Assembly (NCBI GenBank): GCA_030613005.1
Contig: JAUWMV010000002.1
Location: 1-64,000 of the forward strand
Reading direction: 5' to 3'
Source of the DNA: a bacterium
GTDB lineage: Bacteria; UBP14; UBA6098; B30-G16
DNA length: 64,000 bases
The notes below the pieces were generated by a model. It worked only from the letters and a program-made list of their open reading frames with translations, was not told where the DNA came from and ran no database searches. Below are positions 19,801-29,200 of the stretch, in pieces. Positions within the stretch are counted from its first letter, which is position 1, and every line of letters begins with the position of its first letter. The translations under genes and the position numbers were made by a program.

Positions 19801-22255
19801 TGAAAGTGTCTCCCACATTAAAAGAAAAATCACTGCTAAAAGTTGAAATAAATCCTACCTCGGAAACTGAGGAAAGAGAATCATATATTTCGATAAAAAT
19901 AGCGGCAAGTGAGTCTGTAATTATTGCTCCAGGAAGTGGCCCAAAAGGATTAATTATAGGAGGAGTTACATCGATAGTGAATTTAAAAGGAACTTCAAAT
20001 CCCGAATTTCCTGTTTTGTCTATGAGAGGTAAAAGCCTTCCTTCTATTGTATCACCGTTTTGCCAGAGCACAGCTGGAGTGAAAATTAAAGTATCTCCAA
20101 TAATAGAAAGTTCAGGATCTCTATAGAAATAATGTGTATCTCTAATTTCTATAATTATCGAGTTTGAATCCAAATTTCGATCCGAATTAAGCTTGAACTT
20201 AATCTTTTGATCTATACAGGAGATTACTACATCGAAATTCGGCTCGAGCAATTCTGCCGAGGGAACTGTGCAATCGATTGTGAAGGAATAGTACTCATAA
20301 AGCGTATTTGGTCCACAGAATTCCGATGCTACTTTATCATTGCTGTGAAGACATATAAGAATTGTATCGCAGCTACTCAATACAACGCCTATGTTAGACA
20401 AAAGTAGCATAAATGTATCTTTAGAAATGTTGTGTAATGTCGAATATGGTACTTCATATGGGATATCGTTAACATAGACTGTACATGCAAATCCTGCAAT
20501 TCTGATACCGGCGACAAGATCGCCAAATCGGAAAATTAATGTATCTATTAACTCGAATAAAGTTTCGGAATCGACAGGATTTATCGGAATTAGATAGGGT
20601 GGTGAGAAATCGGTGTAGAATGGCCAATCCTGTGAAAGGCTACGTAAATCGCGTGTTGTTGCCTGGAACTGACAATAGATTGTATCGTTATCGACCCAAT
20701 AACCTATCTCAGGCTCAAAGAAACATGTGTCCATGAAACCGGATGGAGAAATTGAATGAGAATTTAATGTAAAATTGGCACTGTCAAGCGTAAAAATATC
20801 CGTAAGATTTATTGTAAGTCTCACAGTTGATGGGAATAAACCACTTAATGAGAAAACAGTAATTATAAGGTCCTGATCCAAACAAGCTGTAATCATGTTA
20901 GAGGGTGGAAATATTTCTGGTAATCTTAGATCGAAGTAAAATTTCAATATAAAACATGTATCCAATGGATTAGAACATATATCTGGATTATCCCTTGCCT
21001 TAACACATATTCGAATCGAATCCTCATCGAGTGAAGTAGTGGTAACATGAAAAGTATGTTCAAAAGAGATTTCACCAATTGAAGAATTAATAGAAAACGA
21101 TGTTGAAGCACCGTCAACGGTTAAGGTTACAGTTCCCCAATTAATTCCAGCTAAGTTATCTTCAAGTAGTATGCGAATCGATTGAATACTGTCAACCAGT
21201 AGTTCACCGTAACTTGGGTCTGTCCTAATTATTTCAGGTGGTTTTAGATCTGACCAGAAACCCCAAGTCTTAGATACATAGAGCCCGTAAATATCCTCTG
21301 CATATACAGTTACTGTATTGAAAATTCCATCCTCGATTATACCTAAAGTTCTTAGGATAAATTTATCACCTCTAATTGAAATTAATGGACTATCTGTAGT
21401 ATATGTATCGGTATTAAAGACAATGAAAACGTTTATAATACTGTCTGTGTCTATTACTCTAAAAACGATACTATCGGGACAAGCGATAATTACTCCATTA
21501 GGAGGAAATATTGGTACGATTTCTGGAGGTGTGTAAGGCATAGCAAAAGTAAAGCATGAATCATCTCTATTTGCACCGCATCCCACTGCTCTATCCGCGG
21601 CATTAATACAAACAGTTATGGTGTCTCCCCCAGTTAGTTTTCCAAGAGAGCCAATATCTAAAGTAAATTGATCTAATGTCCATAATAAATGGTGTGAGGA
21701 TGCATTTATATTAAGATGCCAAACATCGGAACCGTGAACAGAAATCGAGATATAGGTAGAATCTTTTGAAAATCCTGAAAGATTATCAAACAATCTTATT
21801 ATCAATAGAAAATCTCTTGAATTCAAAACAGATGTTAATGGCGAAAGAAGAATTATTTGTGGAGGCGTATAATCAGTAAAAAAATAATATGAGTTAGAGC
21901 CGCAATTTCTAAGCATGTCGCATAAAGGTGCGAAATCAATGTAGACAGATTCACCTTCTTCTAAAGAGAAAGGAAGAGCGAAAAAGTAGAATGAATCAAA
22001 CGGTGATGAAATTATTTCTGGTAGGACATAAGGAACTTCACCAATGAAGGCAGTAAGAAAGCTTGAAATTGTGTCGATAGGACTATCATCAGTTACTTTA
22101 AAAAACAGCGTTCCCGCTGGGCATGAGAAATAAGCACTATCGCCGGGAATAAGAAACTCTTGTTCTGGAGGCAAAGAATCCACCTGAGCCAAGAGCGGAT
22201 TTAGTAGAAAAATAAATACAAGAAAAAAGTATTTTATATTAGGAAATAATTTCAT
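16865..22255 (-). CDS. Giant secreted repeat protein with CHU_C/FlgD-like end
   Basis: The 1796-residue protein starts with a signal peptide (about 1-23, ending LLAQ). I count about 14 Ig-like repeats of roughly 110 residues. Each opens with a version of D-x-x-PP-x-I-x-x-x-x-P and runs through strands such as SIQSIRILLEDNLAGINWGT, and the loops are rich in Cys, Asp and Ser. Near residue 1600 comes an ASPM/SPD-2/Hydin-like domain (LDFGEICVGSTEVRQFYIFN). The last 85 residues (VEPTTITPNGDGFYDEVVFI, then VVIIWDGRDKF and AGAYIYLAY) match the CHU_C/FlgD-like end that serves as a type B sorting domain in the type IX system. I infer a surface adhesin or filament. It overlaps thiE by four bases and the barrel-OmpA gene by four. 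Confidence 0.75.
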   Translation of the reverse strand: MKLFPNIKYFFLVFIFLLNPLLAQVDSLPPEQEFLIPGDSAYFSCPAGTLFFKVTDDSPIDTISSFLTAFIGEVPYVLPEIISSPFDSFYFFALPFSLEEGESVYIDFAPLCDMLRNCGSNSYYFFTDYTPPQIILLSPLTSVLNSRDFLLIIRLFDNLSGFSKDSTYISISVHGSDVWHLNINASSHHLLWTLDQFTLDIGSLGKLTGGDTITVCINAADRAVGCGANRDDSCFTFAMPYTPPEIVPIFPPNGVIIACPDSIVFRVIDTDSIINVFIVFNTDTYTTDSPLISIRGDKFILRTLGIIEDGIFNTVTVYAEDIYGLYVSKTWGFWSDLKPPEIIRTDPSYGELLVDSIQSIRILLEDNLAGINWGTVTLTVDGASTSFSINSSIGEISFEHTFHVTTTSLDEDSIRICVKARDNPDICSNPLDTCFILKFYFDLRLPEIFPPSNMITACLDQDLIITVFSLSGLFPSTVRLTINLTDIFTLDSANFTLNSHSISPSGFMDTCFFEPEIGYWVDNDTIYCQFQATTRDLRSLSQDWPFYTDFSPPYLIPINPVDSETLFELIDTLIFRFGDLVAGIRIAGFACTVYVNDIPYEVPYSTLHNISKDTFMLLLSNIGVVLSSCDTILICLHSNDKVASEFCGPNTLYEYYSFTIDCTVPSAELLEPNFDVVISCIDQKIKFKLNSDRNLDSNSIIIEIRDTHYFYRDPELSIIGDTLIFTPAVLWQNGDTIEGRLLPLIDKTGNSGFEVPFKFTIDVTPPIINPFGPLPGAIITDSLAAIFIEIYDSLSSVSEVGFISTFSSDFSFNVGDTFIFNPRSEGVVLGPEDTIFCGAWAIDNALECGRNTDSLHYWFIVDAMGPRLINIDSVYRYFTSCSLRTIKFYFEDFIGLDRWFVKVVSSHEIDTLTLLSSQLEITDSAITYTPSSPYLDGEIIRINILRAPDRAGNQCIPETISVEFTVDLQPPVIEIIVPLPGDLIFECSPDVKLAISDSIAGVDWSICTLRIITLSEDETLAITSPGVTLASDTINISFSTLGIILAGGDSAIVCISAQDAIFDTVFSCYPNRKDTCFTFYLESNGPIPFLLSPTESSIISCPDIEIVFLLEDTPGVNWDTLLLSINGTIINQTSPNLRHIISSDSLILSNPFSFSTSDTVTICIIYAEDILDNEMSGTYCWTFFLDTIPPEGSLIYPIVNSRIGTGMPIISILLWDYITDTVIIDSFGIDGIWRSSSSALFWDGDSLAFQPLSELSTGRHRICISIHDLPDICDPNDTIICWEFNVSLDLPLLWKILPDSHPIACERIAALFDVFSTDSLRMNSLYVSGTDSVIHDSTVISTDTFYIHFSIYTLTDYDTLYATFTASDTFGNRDSLEFSFIIDRKPPEVLIISPLDSETLVTRYPTIRYNIFDNSGVNPESTLFIIKNDTIRYDSVLINWDGSIITLDLSIAGIILPERCWSEISISGVLDSVLSDSLHCGPNYSESQSIHVYIPDDDTIPPEIIGPDVISGWCNFRILPCWVIRDPSDIDTAFFLLSNNPEMHSPETLSLSRNDDSTFCASDSIILNLDTTWVSVCAFDADSETGPGDDRSFICLNPIPIICDSVYFTFGPESLDFGEICVGSTEVRQFYIFNPIEIPLILNLQNNDPSNFNINQNSIITHPSETAWVNITFEPIDTYEYISSVDIVGYSYLFSVYLKGIGIFCQGNFSVEPTTITPNGDGFYDEVVFIFPNRVDNRVQIFTIDYERVIEFSTSNVVIIWDGRDKFNELCPAGAYIYLAYDGDHIIGKGLIVVVR

Positions 22256-22893
22256 ACGGAAACCTTCTTCAATAAATCCTTTGTAACTTTACGTGGATTA
22301 TCAGAAGTAATTACAGAAGAAGCGACACATACTCTTTTAACTCCGTATTGAACAACCTTGTCAACATTTGAGAGATCGATTCCACCCAAAGGAAATACCG
22401 GAATATCTAGCTTTTCGTTCACTTCCCTTAATTTATCTAATGATGTTCGTCTTGTATCTTTTTTAGTATCAGTTGGGAAAATAGAACCGAAACCTATATA
22501 ATCAGCGCCATCTTCCTGTGCTTTTAATGCTTCTTCTAATGTATTAGCAGATGCGCCAATAATAAAGTCATTCAATTTTAATCTATAAATGATTTCCATT
22601 GCCATTTCTATGGGGAGGTCATCTTGACCGAGATGAACACCGTTGGCGTTAGCAGCAAGAGCCACACTTAAACTGTTATTTATAATTAACAGAGATCCAA
22701 GCCTTTTTGATATTTCTTTGAATTTCAAAGCTTCAGTAAAAAGTTCTGCTTCCAGAGCGTCCTTGTAACGCAATTGAAACATTCGTGCACCACCTCGATA
22801 TGCTTCATGGAAAACATGAATAGGATCCATGTCGTATTTTCTCAATAAGTTAATATCGATAATTACATAAACTTTTATTTGCGAAATATTCAT
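22252..22893 (-). CDS. thiE: Thiamine-phosphate synthase
   Basis: ThiE joins the thiazole phosphate and pyrimidine diphosphate to make thiamine phosphate. The TIM-barrel signatures are all present: QLRYKD, LLIINNSLSVAL, NGVHLGQDDLP, IGASANTLEEA and GFGSIFPTDTKKD, whose Thr-x-Thr-Lys part separates ThiE from the TenI subfamily. I chose the ATG at 22893; a GTG at 22902 is possible but would lie at the predicted transcript start. Its stop codon overlaps the start of the giant surface protein, so a vitamin enzyme heads a surface operon. No other thiamine gene and no TPP riboswitch is visible nearby. NifJ needs thiamine diphosphate but is not in this operon. Confidence 0.92.
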   Translation of the reverse strand: MNISQIKVYVIIDINLLRKYDMDPIHVFHEAYRGGARMFQLRYKDALEAELFTEALKFKEISKRLGSLLIINNSLSVALAANANGVHLGQDDLPIEMAMEIIYRLKLNDFIIGASANTLEEALKAQEDGADYIGFGSIFPTDTKKDTRRTSLDKLREVNEKLDIPVFPLGGIDLSNVDKVVQYGVKRVCVASSVITSDNPRKVTKDLLKKVSV

Positions 22894-22910
22894 AATTCTC
22901 ACTTTTCAAA

Positions 22911-22938
22911 AATTTACAAATTAATTCCAATTAGTCAA
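22911..22938 (-). promoter_or_regulatory. Promoter of the thiE-surface operon
   Basis: On the minus strand TTGACT (22933-22938) and TAAATT (22911-22916) are 16 bases apart. Transcription would begin near 22904, only about 10 bases before the thiE ATG. The very short leader leaves no room for a riboswitch. Confidence 0.5.
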
Positions 22939-23007
22939 GTCAAACAAACCTTTTAATATCAATCGTGTTTTACAAATTAGTTATAATATAACAAAGTTAC
23001 AAAGCAC

Positions 23008-23035
23008 TTGACTAAGACATCCAGTTAAATATATT
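23008..23035 (+). promoter_or_regulatory. Promoter of the metal-dependent hydrolase gene
   Basis: TTGACT (23008-23013) and TATATT (23030-23035) are separated by 16 bases, with the start expected near 23042. The first 13 bases (TTGACTAAGACAT) recur exactly at 26126 in front of nifJ. Confidence 0.5.
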
Positions 23036-23077
23036 CAAATAGGTTCACTTGGGTCAAAGAGAAAATTGGAGGAAGTA

Positions 23078-23761
23078 ATGATAAAACTAACATTTTTAGG
23101 CCATTCCGCATTCAAGGTTGAGATTGGCAGTTATATTCTATTAATCGATCCATTTATTACTGGCAATCCTCAGGCTACCGTAAGTCCTGAAGATCTTCAT
23201 CCCCAGTATATTCTTGTAACACATGGACACGGGGATCATTTAGGTGATACAATAGATATTGCTAAGAAGAATAATTCATTAATAATTACGGTTAACGAGT
23301 TGGCAATTTATTGTTCTCAAAAAGGAGTTAAAGCACACCCGATGCACATAGGTGGTGCTCATTCATTCGATTTTGGAACAGTAAGATTTACTCAAGCTCA
23401 TCATAGTTCCACAATTATCGAGGGAAAAACATTTATACCTGCAGGAGATTCCGCTGGAATAATTATCAATGCTAAAGGGAAAAGACTATATCACGCTGGT
23501 GATACCTGTGTTTTTGGGGATATGAAACTTATAGGAGAGATGTATCCGCTCGATGTTGCACTTTTACCTATTGGTAGCAATTTCACGATGGATATCTATG
23601 AAGCAGTTCAAGCTGTCAAATTTTTAAATCCGAGGGTTGTGATTCCTATACATTATAACACATTTAATCTTATTAAGGCTGATCCTGAAGAATTTGCAAG
23701 AATGGTTCCGTCTCAAACAAAAACGGTAATTTTAAAACCTGGGGATACATATAACCTTTAA
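23078..23761 (+). CDS. Metallo-beta-lactamase-fold hydrolase, UPF0173 type
   Basis: The 227-residue protein starts at the ATG at 23078, preceded by GGAGG at 23068-23072. The UPF0173 pattern is clear: FLGHSAFKVEIG at the start, THGHGDHLGD (metal ligands HxHxDH, about residues 48-57), a His in AHHSS near 110, HAGDTCVFGDM (Asp ligand near 143) and PIHYNTFNLI near the end. Two metal ions, probably zinc or manganese, would sit in the site. Members of this family are widespread hydrolases whose natural substrate is mostly unknown. The gene is a single unit with its own promoter, divergent from thiE. Confidence 0.88.
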   Translation: MIKLTFLGHSAFKVEIGSYILLIDPFITGNPQATVSPEDLHPQYILVTHGHGDHLGDTIDIAKKNNSLIITVNELAIYCSQKGVKAHPMHIGGAHSFDFGTVRFTQAHHSSTIIEGKTFIPAGDSAGIIINAKGKRLYHAGDTCVFGDMKLIGEMYPLDVALLPIGSNFTMDIYEAVQAVKFLNPRVVIPIHYNTFNLIKADPEEFARMVPSQTKTVILKPGDTYNL

Positions 23762-23890
23762 TGAATGACATCGAGAATAGTAAATATTTATTAAATATTA
23801 TAAAATTCGAAATATTAATGATTGTAAAAAGGTTAGAACTTGAATAAATGATCTCGAATGAAGATTTGATGAAAAAATGATTATACGGTT

Positions 23891-25249
23891 CTATTGCAAA
23901 CCGTATTCCTTAATCTTATTTCTAAGAGTATTCCGATGAAGACCTAATATTCTTGCCGCCTCGGATTGATTACCATCACAATAATCTAATATCCTAATAA
24001 TATGCTCTCTTTCCACATCCTCCAGTGGACGAAGGTCAAGTTCCCCTTTTGAACTCGTGGATTCACCTTCCTCAGTGGGTATAAATTCAGGTCCAATTAA
24101 TTCTTTTCTCGATAATATTATTGCTCTTTCGATAACATTTTTTAGTTCTCGAACATTACCACGCCAACCATAGCGGAGAATTTTGTCCCTTGCTTCTGTA
24201 GTAAAATCGGTAATATTTTTGCCATGTTTTCGAGAAAAGTCAGCGAGAAACTTCTTTGCGAGATGTAGTAGATCTCTGGAGCGTTGCCGAATAGGTGGAA
24301 TATTAATACTAATCAGATTCAATCGATAGAATAGATCATCTCTAAACTCTCCATTTTTTACCATAATATCGATTTCTCTATTTGTAGCAGAGATTATCCT
24401 AACATCGGGTCTAACTGGATTTGTACCACCTAATCGGTAAAATTGACCATCCTCTAAAAACCTTAATATTTTAGCCTGCAATAGAAGAGGAAGGTCGCCA
24501 ATTTCGTCTAAGAAAACAGTTCCACCTGATGCTAATTCTAATTTACCAATCTGTCGTTTCTTGGCACCAGTGAAAGCTCCCGGTTCATAGCCAAAGAGTT
24601 CGCTTTCAATTAATGTCTCTGGAATTGCAGCACAATTAATAGCAACAAAGGGTTTATCCTTTCTGTCACTTGCTTTATGAATTAGTCTTGAAATTAACTC
24701 CTTGCCAGTTCCAGATTCTCCAGTAATAATTACAGGAGCATCTGTGTGTGCAACACGAGCTACAACACTCAATATCTCTTTCATCTCGTTTGTCTCGGCA
24801 ACAATATCAGACGGAATGGCAGTCTCAATTGTCTCTTTTAATATTCTATTTTCAATTAAAATATTTCTCTTGTCAATTATTGCCGCGAGAATTTTTTCTA
24901 GATACATAAGATCAACCGGCTTCTCCATAAAATCGAAAGCACCCGATCTTATACCCTCTGCAGCAGTGGAAATATCACCATATGCGGTTAGCATAATAGC
25001 TCCCAAATCAGGATCGATAGCTCGTAGTTTCTTAAGGAGTTCGATTCCATTGCCATCTGGTAATCTTAAATCCAGTATTGCCGCATCAAATCCTCTTTCA
25101 GTGAAAATTTCCTCAGCTTCAGTAACCGAGCCAACAGGTATAGCGGTATACCCCTTTTTCATTAAAAAACCAGCTAATAGTTCTCTTTGTTGGTATTCAT
25201 CGTCCACAACAAGAACAGTCGGCTTATTTTGTATTTTCTTCGCACTCAT
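23891..25249 (-). CDS. NtrC-family sigma-54-dependent response regulator
   Basis: The 452-residue protein has the full NtrC plan. A receiver domain (about 10-120) carries the phospho-acceptor Asp in AAILDLRLPDGNG and Lys in FMEKPVD. An AAA+ domain (about 150-380) has the Walker A motif GESGTGKE, the sigma-54 contact loop GAFTGA and Walker B VFLDEIGDLP. A Fis-type helix-turn-helix (NQSEAARILGLHRNTLRNKI) ends the protein. It would be phosphorylated by a histidine kinase and drive open-complex formation at sigma-54 promoters. No kinase gene is adjacent. The kinase beside purD is the only candidate partner here, and the promoter before the prepilin gene is the only clear target here. The gene follows the barrel gene with a 26-base overlap. 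Confidence 0.95.
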   Translation of the reverse strand: MSAKKIQNKPTVLVVDDEYQQRELLAGFLMKKGYTAIPVGSVTEAEEIFTERGFDAAILDLRLPDGNGIELLKKLRAIDPDLGAIMLTAYGDISTAAEGIRSGAFDFMEKPVDLMYLEKILAAIIDKRNILIENRILKETIETAIPSDIVAETNEMKEILSVVARVAHTDAPVIITGESGTGKELISRLIHKASDRKDKPFVAINCAAIPETLIESELFGYEPGAFTGAKKRQIGKLELASGGTVFLDEIGDLPLLLQAKILRFLEDGQFYRLGGTNPVRPDVRIISATNREIDIMVKNGEFRDDLFYRLNLISINIPPIRQRSRDLLHLAKKFLADFSRKHGKNITDFTTEARDKILRYGWRGNVRELKNVIERAIILSRKELIGPEFIPTEEGESTSSKGELDLRPLEDVEREHIIRILDYCDGNQSEAARILGLHRNTLRNKIKEYGLQ

Positions 25250-26042
25250 ATATTATCCTAACCGTATTTGTTAATCCGAGTTCCGGATGTATTTCACCAG
25301 TAATACTAAGATATATATTATAAAAATAAAAATTAGCACCAAAAAACATTTTTGTCGGTCGAGATCCTACACCACCCATAAGTGTAAAATGTTTACTAAG
25401 CTCGATCGTTTGTCCGAAATATAATTCACCAGGTTTGCCAGATTCTAATCTTAGATCTAATAATGCTGAGCTAAAATCGGAAACCTCATATCTTATTCCG
25501 GTGTATAATTTCGGATTAGCTGCATCTTTTCCTTTGGTTGTAAGTGGAATATTCCTAATCCATATTCCTATATAACTATTCATCCCCATATCTTTAATAT
25601 ATCCAAGATCTGAGAAAATAAGCCAGCTTGTTTTATCCCCCTCAAAATTGCTTCCTAAAAATCTAAATCTTACACCTCCAGCACCTATAAAGCTAATTTT
25701 TTTTGACATTGCAATGCTAAAATTCGTCTCAGAATATAGCCCTTTTGAACCAAAGTATCCTAATCCAGCAGTGAAATCAATGATATTACTTTTGATTATT
25801 GAAGAAGCTAAATATAGAGGATACTCCTTCATCCACCATATGCTACTGTATGAAAAACTTATGAAACAATGATTTATAAAAGATGACGCAGATGGGTTTG
25901 AATATGCTGAATTAATAGGATAAACAAAAGTAGCCATACCAGCACCAGTACCAAAGTTTCCAGGTTTTTCGAATGCTTCACCAACTCCGTCACATAAATT
26001 TATTATAAAAAAAATTATTACTATTATAAATTTTGTATTCAT
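25224..26042 (-). CDS. PorV-like outer-membrane protein
   Basis: The start is placed at 26042, where a signal peptide begins (TKFIIVIIFFIINLCDG); a longer frame adds 28 residues with no better site. The 272-residue protein has GNFGTGAGMATFVYPINSAY, then SNPSASSF in place of the usual NPA motif, and alternating beta strands that end in VRIIYECEENTK. It belongs to the same broad family as the PorV-like proteins at 13255-14196 and the N-terminal part of the barrel-OmpA protein. Its last 26 bases overlap the start of the NtrC-type gene, so the two are likely made from one transcript. Whether the regulator senses envelope state through this protein is speculation. Confidence 0.6.
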   Translation of the reverse strand: MNTKFIIVIIFFIINLCDGVGEAFEKPGNFGTGAGMATFVYPINSAYSNPSASSFINHCFISFSYSSIWWMKEYPLYLASSIIKSNIIDFTAGLGYFGSKGLYSETNFSIAMSKKISFIGAGGVRFRFLGSNFEGDKTSWLIFSDLGYIKDMGMNSYIGIWIRNIPLTTKGKDAANPKLYTGIRYEVSDFSSALLDLRLESGKPGELYFGQTIELSKHFTLMGGVGSRPTKMFFGANFYFYNIYLSITGEIHPELGLTNTVRIIYECEENTK

Positions 26043-26125
26043 AATAATTTTAATATATTTGAATAAGTGCAAATTGAAATAAAAAAGAGCAAACATAATT
26101 ATACGTGAATTTGCCAAATAATGCA

Positions 26126-26153
26126 TTGACTAAGACATTTTTCGAATTATTTT
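26126..26153 (+). promoter_or_regulatory. Candidate nifJ promoter
   Basis: TTGACT (26126-26131) and TATTTT (26148-26153) have a 16-base spacer. The expected start is near 26161, giving a leader of about 118 bases. The -10 is weaker than elsewhere, and a second AT-rich site (TATATAAT near 26177-26184) may be the true one. Confidence 0.35.
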
Positions 26154-26278
26154 TATTAGCTAATAGCAAATTCAATTATATAATTGGTCTTCTATGTTAA
26201 AAATGTCGAATTAACATATAATTCTAAACAAATATGTGAAAATATTCACGTATATAAACCTTAAAAGGGGTGTATAAT

Positions 26279-29200
26279 ATGGCAAAGAAAATGATGGCAA
26301 TGGATGGCAACAGTGCTACAGCGCATGTAGCCCATGCATGTAACGAGGTAATAGCGATTTATCCTATTACACCTTCAAGTTCTATGGGAGAAATAGCAGA
26401 CGCCAAATCCGCAATGGGAGAAACAAACATTTGGGGTACAATCCCAAATGTAACCGAGATGCAATCAGAGGGAGGTGCCTCCGGGGCAATTCACGGCGCA
26501 TTGGCATCGGGTGCGCTTGCTACTACTTTTACAGCCAGTCAAGGATTATTATTGATGTTACCTAATATGCACAAAATAGCAGCCGAACTTCTTCCTACGG
26601 TTTTTCATGTCTCCGCTAGATCTTTGGCATGTCAGGCTTTATCAATTTTTGCTGACCATTCCGATGTTATGTCCTGTCGAAATACTGGATTCTGTATGAT
26701 GTCTTCCAGTAGCATTCAGGAAGCAATGGATATTTCTTTGATTTCAACGGCAATAAGTCTAGAATGCCGACTTCCATTCTTGCATTTTTTCGATGGATTT
26801 CGTACAAGTCATGAGATTCAAAAGATTGAAGTTTTGGATAAAGAGACGATGAAAAACATGATCGAAGATGAATTCGTCATAGCGCATAGAAACCGAGGGC
26901 TCTCACCAGATCATCCTATGTTAAGTGGAACAAGCCAGAACCCAGATGTATATTTCCAAGGACGAGAAACGGTCAATCCATTTTATCTACAAGCAACAGA
27001 AATTGTCGAAAAATATATGAACAAATTCAAAGATCTTGTGGGACGAGAATATAAGATTTTCCAATATGTTGGTGCACCAGATGCTGAAAAAGTAATAATA
27101 CTAATGGGTTCAGGAGCCGAAACAGCTCATGAAACGGTTGATATCCTAACTCAAAAGGGAGAAAAAGTTGGCGTTATTAAGGTTCGTTTATATAGACCTT
27201 TCAGTATAAAACATTTATCGGAAGCCTTACCATCAACTGTAAAAAAGATTGCAGTTTTAGATCGGACCAAAGAGCCTGGAAGTCTTGGAGAACCTTTGTA
27301 TTTAGATGTAGTTACCGGAATTGACGAAATGATTGAAAATGGTATTGCTCCATTTAACGTGAAACCGTTAATCGTTGGAGGTAGATACGGTCTTTCCTCA
27401 AAAGAATTCACGCCGGGTATGGTTAAGGCTATTTTTGATAATCTTGATGCACCAAAACCAAGGAATCACTTTACAGTGGGTATTTACGACGATGTAACAA
27501 ATACAAGTCTTGAATGGGATGATGAGTTTAGCAAAACTTGCAGCTCAGCATATCAAGCAATGTTCTGGGGTCTGGGCGCAGATGGCACTGTGAGTGCAAA
27601 CAAGAACACAATTAAGATTATTACCGAAGCAACGGATAAATATGCTCAAGGATATTTTGTGTATGATTCCAAGAAGGCTGGAGCAAGGACAACAAGCCAT
27701 GTTCGCTTCTCCGATACACCAATTAAGAGCACATATCTTTGCCAGGGTGCAGATTTTGTTGGGTGTCATAACTGGTCGTTTTTGGAAAAATACAACATGA
27801 TAAATTCGCTTAAAGAAAATGGTACATTCCTCCTCAATTCGCCATACAGTGCTGAGGAAGTATGGGATAAGCTACCACAAAAAGTCCAAAATCAGATTAT
27901 TGATAAAAAAGCTAAATTCTATGTTATTAATGCAATAGAATTAGCGAAAGAACTTCATCTTGGAGCAAGAATAAACACAATTATGCAAACTGCATTTTTC
28001 AAGGTAGCTGATTTTATCTCATTAGACAAAGCAGTCAAATTAATAAAAGACTCAATCGTAAAAACTTACGGCATGAAAGGTGATAAAGTTGTTAAGCAAA
28101 ACTTTGATGCGGTAGATAAAGCACTTTGTAGTATTAGTGAAGTAAAATATCCGGATCATGCCACATCCAAAATTGAGATGCCACCAACGGTTCCAAATCA
28201 TGCACCCGATTTTGTTAAGGAAGTAACAGCGAAGATAATCCGACTCGATGGAGATAATATCAAAGTTTCTCAGATGCCAGCAAACGGTCAGTGGCTAACA
28301 GGTACAACGCAGTACGAAAAAAGAAATGTTGCTGTTGAAATACCTGTTTGGAATCCAGAAATCTGCATTCAATGTGGTTTATGTAGTATTGTATGTCCAC
28401 ACGCATCGATAAGAATGAAAATTTACAATCCCAAATACCTCAAAGATGCTCCAGAAACTTTTAAGAGTATCGACGCAAAAACAAAGGCGTTCCAAGGTAT
28501 GAAGTATACAATTCAAAATGCACCCGAAGACTGTACAGGATGTGGACTTTGTATTGCTGTATGCCCTGCAAAGGATAAAAAGGATCCTGAGCGTAAAGCC
28601 TTAAATTTTCAAAGTCAATTAGAGCTTAGAGAGTCTGAGGTAAGGAACTGGAATTTCTTCCTCAATTTACCGGAAACCGAACCAGCACTGTTTAATAAAG
28701 CAACAGTTAAAGGTAGTCAGCTATGCAGACCTTTATTTGAATTTAGTGGTGCATGTTCAGGATGCGGAGAAACTCCATATGTAAAGCTATTAACACAACT
28801 CTTTGGTGATAGAGCACTGATCTCTAATGCAACTGGATGTTCTAGTATATACGGAGGCAATCTTCCTACAACTCCTTATTGCAAGAATATCAACGGATTA
28901 GGTCCTGCTTGGACAAATAGCTTGTTCGAAGATAATGCCGAAATAGCCATGGGATTCAGGCTTACTTGCGATAGACTGCAGCAAGAAGCAAAGGAGGCTT
29001 TAGAAAAAGCGAATTTTATTACTGAAAACCTTAAGAAAGATATCCTCCAAGCAGATCAATCTACCGAAGAAGGAATTTCTAAATTACGTGGATATGTTTC
29101 AAAAGTAAAAGAACTTGCTAATAAGAACAACGATCCTCATTTAGTATCTCTTGCAGATTTTCTAGTTCATAAATCAGTTTGGGCTTTAGGTGGTGACGGA

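Noticed and set aside
22894-23065. A TPP riboswitch before thiE
   Set aside because: No CTGAGA-type THI box or matching stems; the predicted transcript starts only about 10 bases before thiE.
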